Shown here: in pieces, positions 62,313-64,000 of the stretch
Layout of the letters: the number at the start of each line of letters is the position of its first letter
Position numbering within the stretch: position 1 is the stretch's first letter
Assembly (NCBI RefSeq): GCF_025567625.1
Contig: NZ_JAOQJC010000020.1
Span: forward strand, 1-64,000
Length of the DNA stretch: 64,000 nucleotides
Origin: Paenibacillus sp. J5C2022
Lineage (GTDB): Bacteria; Bacillota; Bacilli; Paenibacillales; Paenibacillaceae
Direction of reading: 5' to 3'
Notes under the pieces: model-generated
Told to the model about the DNA's origin: nothing
Database searches by the model: none
Seen by the model: only the letters and a program-made list of their open reading frames with translations
Made by a program: the position numbers and the translations under genes

Positions 62313-63405
62313 ATGCGAATTATGACGATTCTGGGCACGAGACCGGAAATCATCCGTCTCAGCCTCATTATGCCCAAGCTGGATAATCGGGCTGCCAAGC
62401 ACATTGTTGTGCATACCGGACAGAATCATCAGCACTGTCTGAACGACGTCTTTTTCGAGCAGTTGGGCTTGCGCAAGCCGGACTATAGCATTCGGCTGAG
62501 CGGCTATTCGCTCGGCGAGCAGTTGGGTGTCATGTTCAGAGAGGTCGAGGCGCTGCTCAAGAAGGAATCCCCCGATCGGATATTGCTGCTTGGAGACACC
62601 AACAGCGCGTTGTGCGCCTTGCTGTGCGAGCGCGCCGGCGTTCCGGTCTACCATATGGAGGCAGGCAACCGCTGCTTCGACCGGAAGGTGCCGGAGGAGT
62701 TGAATCGCAAAGTAATCGACGCTATCTCCAGCTTTAATCTGCCCTATACGGAAATATCCAGGGATAATTTATTGCGGGAAGGCGTGGAGAAGCACCGCGT
62801 GTGGGTATCGGGCAATCCCATCCGCGAGGTGCTTCAGCATTATCGTGACGGCATCGCGCAGAGCGATATTCTGCAGCGAATGGCCTTGAAGGAGAAGAAG
62901 TATCTTGTGCTGACGGCGCATCGTTCCGAGAATGTGGACGACAGGGAGCGTCTGCAAGGCATGATCGACGGGCTGAATGAGATTGCGGAGGAGCTGCAGC
63001 TGCCTGTCGTGTGCAGCGTACATCCGCGCCTTGCCAGCAGGCTTCAGCAATTCGGCATCGGCAATACGCATCCGCTCCTCAAGCTATGCGAGCCGTTCGG
63101 CTTCTTTCGACTTCGTGAAGCTTCAGCGCCATGCCCGCTGCGTCATAACGGACAGCGGCACCGTGCAGGAGGAAAGCTGTCTGATGGGCGTTCCGGCCGT
63201 AACGATACGCGACAGCACGGAGAGACCGGAGACGATTATGTGCGGCAGCAACGTGCTGTCCGGCTTGCGCGCCGGCAATATGCTTCGTGCCGTGAGGCTG
63301 ATGATGGCGACGATGGGGAAGTGGGATTGTCCGAGGGAGTATATGGACCTGCGGGTATCGGAGAAGGTCGTCAATATGGTGCTGGGAGGGCTGCACGATG
63401 TTTAA
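62313..63405 (+). pseudogene. wecB: UDP-GlcNAc 2-epimerase (WecB-like) with a one-base frameshift
   Basis: ATG 62313 with AAAGGAG upstream. It reads MRIMTILGTRPEIIRLS, TGQNHQH, LLLGDTNSALCAL, VYHMEAGNRCFD, VPEELNRKVID and VLTAHRSENVDD in one frame up to residue ~264 (LCEPFGFF). The family then continues in the +1 frame: DFVKLQRHARCVITDSG, GTVQEESCLMGVP, TERPETI, ending GGLHDV* at 63405. The switch lies at CTTCTTTCGAC (63101-63111): removing one T from 63105-63107 restores a 363-residue enzyme. As written the frame runs to 63422 with a wrong C-terminus lacking the substrate loop. A real mutation or a sequencing error are both possible. Confidence 0.85.
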
Positions 63406-64000
63406 GAACAGCATCATTTTGATTACGGGTGGGACGGGCTCCTGGGGACAAGTGCTGACGCGCAAGCTTCTGATGGAGAAGCCGAAGGAGGTGCGCATTC
63501 TGTCCCGGGGTGAGTTCAGTCAAGTGCAGATGGCCAGAGACTTCGACCATGATCCCGCATTGAAGTTCCTTATTGGCGATGTACGCGATTACGATGCGGT
63601 ATGGCGGGCCTGCGAAGGCGTCGATTACGTCTTTCATCTGGCTGCGCTCAAGCACGTGCCGATATGCGAGCATCAGCCCGAAGAGGCACTGAAGACCAAC
63701 GTGGCCGGGACGGACAATGTCATCCGGGCCAGCCTGGACCGAGGGGTGAAGAAGGTGATGGACGTATCGACGGATAAAGCGGTCAATCCCGTCAATTTCT
63801 ATGGCATGACGAAGCTGCTGGGAGAGCGGCTGATGCTGATTGCCGACGAGAGAAGCACCACGACCCGCTTCATATGCATAAGGGGCGGCAATGTGCTCGG
63901 CACGCGCGGGAGCGTCGTCCCGTTCTTCAGGGACCGTATCCGAAGCGGACAGACGATTCCGATTACCTCCTTCGACATGACGCGGTTCCTTCTGACGGTG
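63398..64000 (+). CDS. CapD/FnlA-like SDR nucleotide-sugar epimerase/dehydratase (partial)
   Basis: At least 201 aa, running off the right edge. ATG 63398 overlaps the corrected wecB end by 8 bp, and GGGAGGG lies ~10 nt upstream. NAD-binding ILITGGTGSWGQ, FLIGDVRDYDAV, HLAALKHVPICEHQPEEA, active-site STDKAVNPVNFYGMTK with the YxxxK pair, and RGGNVLGTRGSVVPFF. This is the UDP-GlcNAc 4,6-dehydratase/5-epimerase type (CapE/FnlA/WbjB-like). Together with a WecB-like epimerase and a UDP-sugar dehydrogenase it suggests capsule or wall-polymer precursor synthesis. Confidence 0.85.
   Translation, partial: MFKNSIILITGGTGSWGQVLTRKLLMEKPKEVRILSRGEFSQVQMARDFDHDPALKFLIGDVRDYDAVWRACEGVDYVFHLAALKHVPICEHQPEEALKTNVAGTDNVIRASLDRGVKKVMDVSTDKAVNPVNFYGMTKLLGERLMLIADERSTTTRFICIRGGNVLGTRGSVVPFFRDRIRSGQTIPITSFDMTRFLLTV

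Overview
The window reads as chromosomal DNA of a spore-forming Firmicute close to Paenibacillus. Pointers to this are an SLH-domain surface protein, a YesM/YesN-type two-component pair beside a carbohydrate ABC transporter that lacks its own ATPase, sporulation-family genes (yhbH, ytvI, a YhcN/YlaJ-type lipoprotein, a PdaA-type deacetylase), the sufCDSUB order, and strong AGGAGG-type ribosome binding sites. The genus is inferred from gene content only. There are no insertion sequences, prophage genes, CRISPR arrays or rRNA genes. One gene looks broken.

Layout. 1-0.55 kb: six tRNA genes (Ser, Glu, fMet, Thr, Gly, Pro). 0.55-0.95 kb: a non-coding stretch with a three-copy 51-bp repeat. 0.95-10.2 kb: a large modular SLH surface protein, a hybrid sensor kinase with two kinase modules, its SARP/BTAD-type response regulator, and a PdaA-type deacetylase. 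10.2-19 kb: yhbH (minus strand), sbcD-sbcC, two small membrane proteins, and a PAS-GGDEF-EAL protein.

19.2-32.3 kb: one long same-strand cluster. It encodes two sugar ABC permeases, a binding lipoprotein, two secreted GH99-like proteins (one with a beta-propeller-like repeat block inserted into its barrel), an intracellular GH42-like hydrolase, and the YesN/YesM regulators. I read it as a glycan capture, import and degradation locus and the least described system here. 32.3-36.4 kb: an unknown protein, yunC, a 0.6-kb non-coding stretch with an 11-bp-period repeat array, and the methionine-salvage genes mtnK-mtnA (minus strand).

36.5-42.5 kb: a DUF1802 protein and the complete sufCDSUB iron-sulfur operon. 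42.5-50.7 kb: two paralogous HD-GYP proteins flank molybdenum-cofactor genes (moeB, a moaD-moaE fusion, moaA) and a YunD-type nucleotidase, followed by yfkAB. 50.8-58 kb: ytvI, then a TPP riboswitch-controlled thiamine operon, thiC-thiF-thiE::thiS-thiG-thiO. 58-64 kb: a GT-D-fold glycosyltransferase, fabH with a FapR-type operator, a sporulation lipoprotein, and the start of a nucleotide-sugar cluster (UDP-sugar dehydrogenase, a frameshifted UDP-GlcNAc 2-epimerase, a CapD/FnlA-like SDR cut by the window edge).

Two themes recur. Sulfur-carrier chemistry is concentrated here: SUF, Moco and thiamine genes, two E1-like adenylyltransferases, and two differently fused ubiquitin-like carriers. Cyclic-di-GMP turnover is the other, with one GGDEF-EAL and two HD-GYP proteins. 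All calls come from reading the sequence, and no database search was run.
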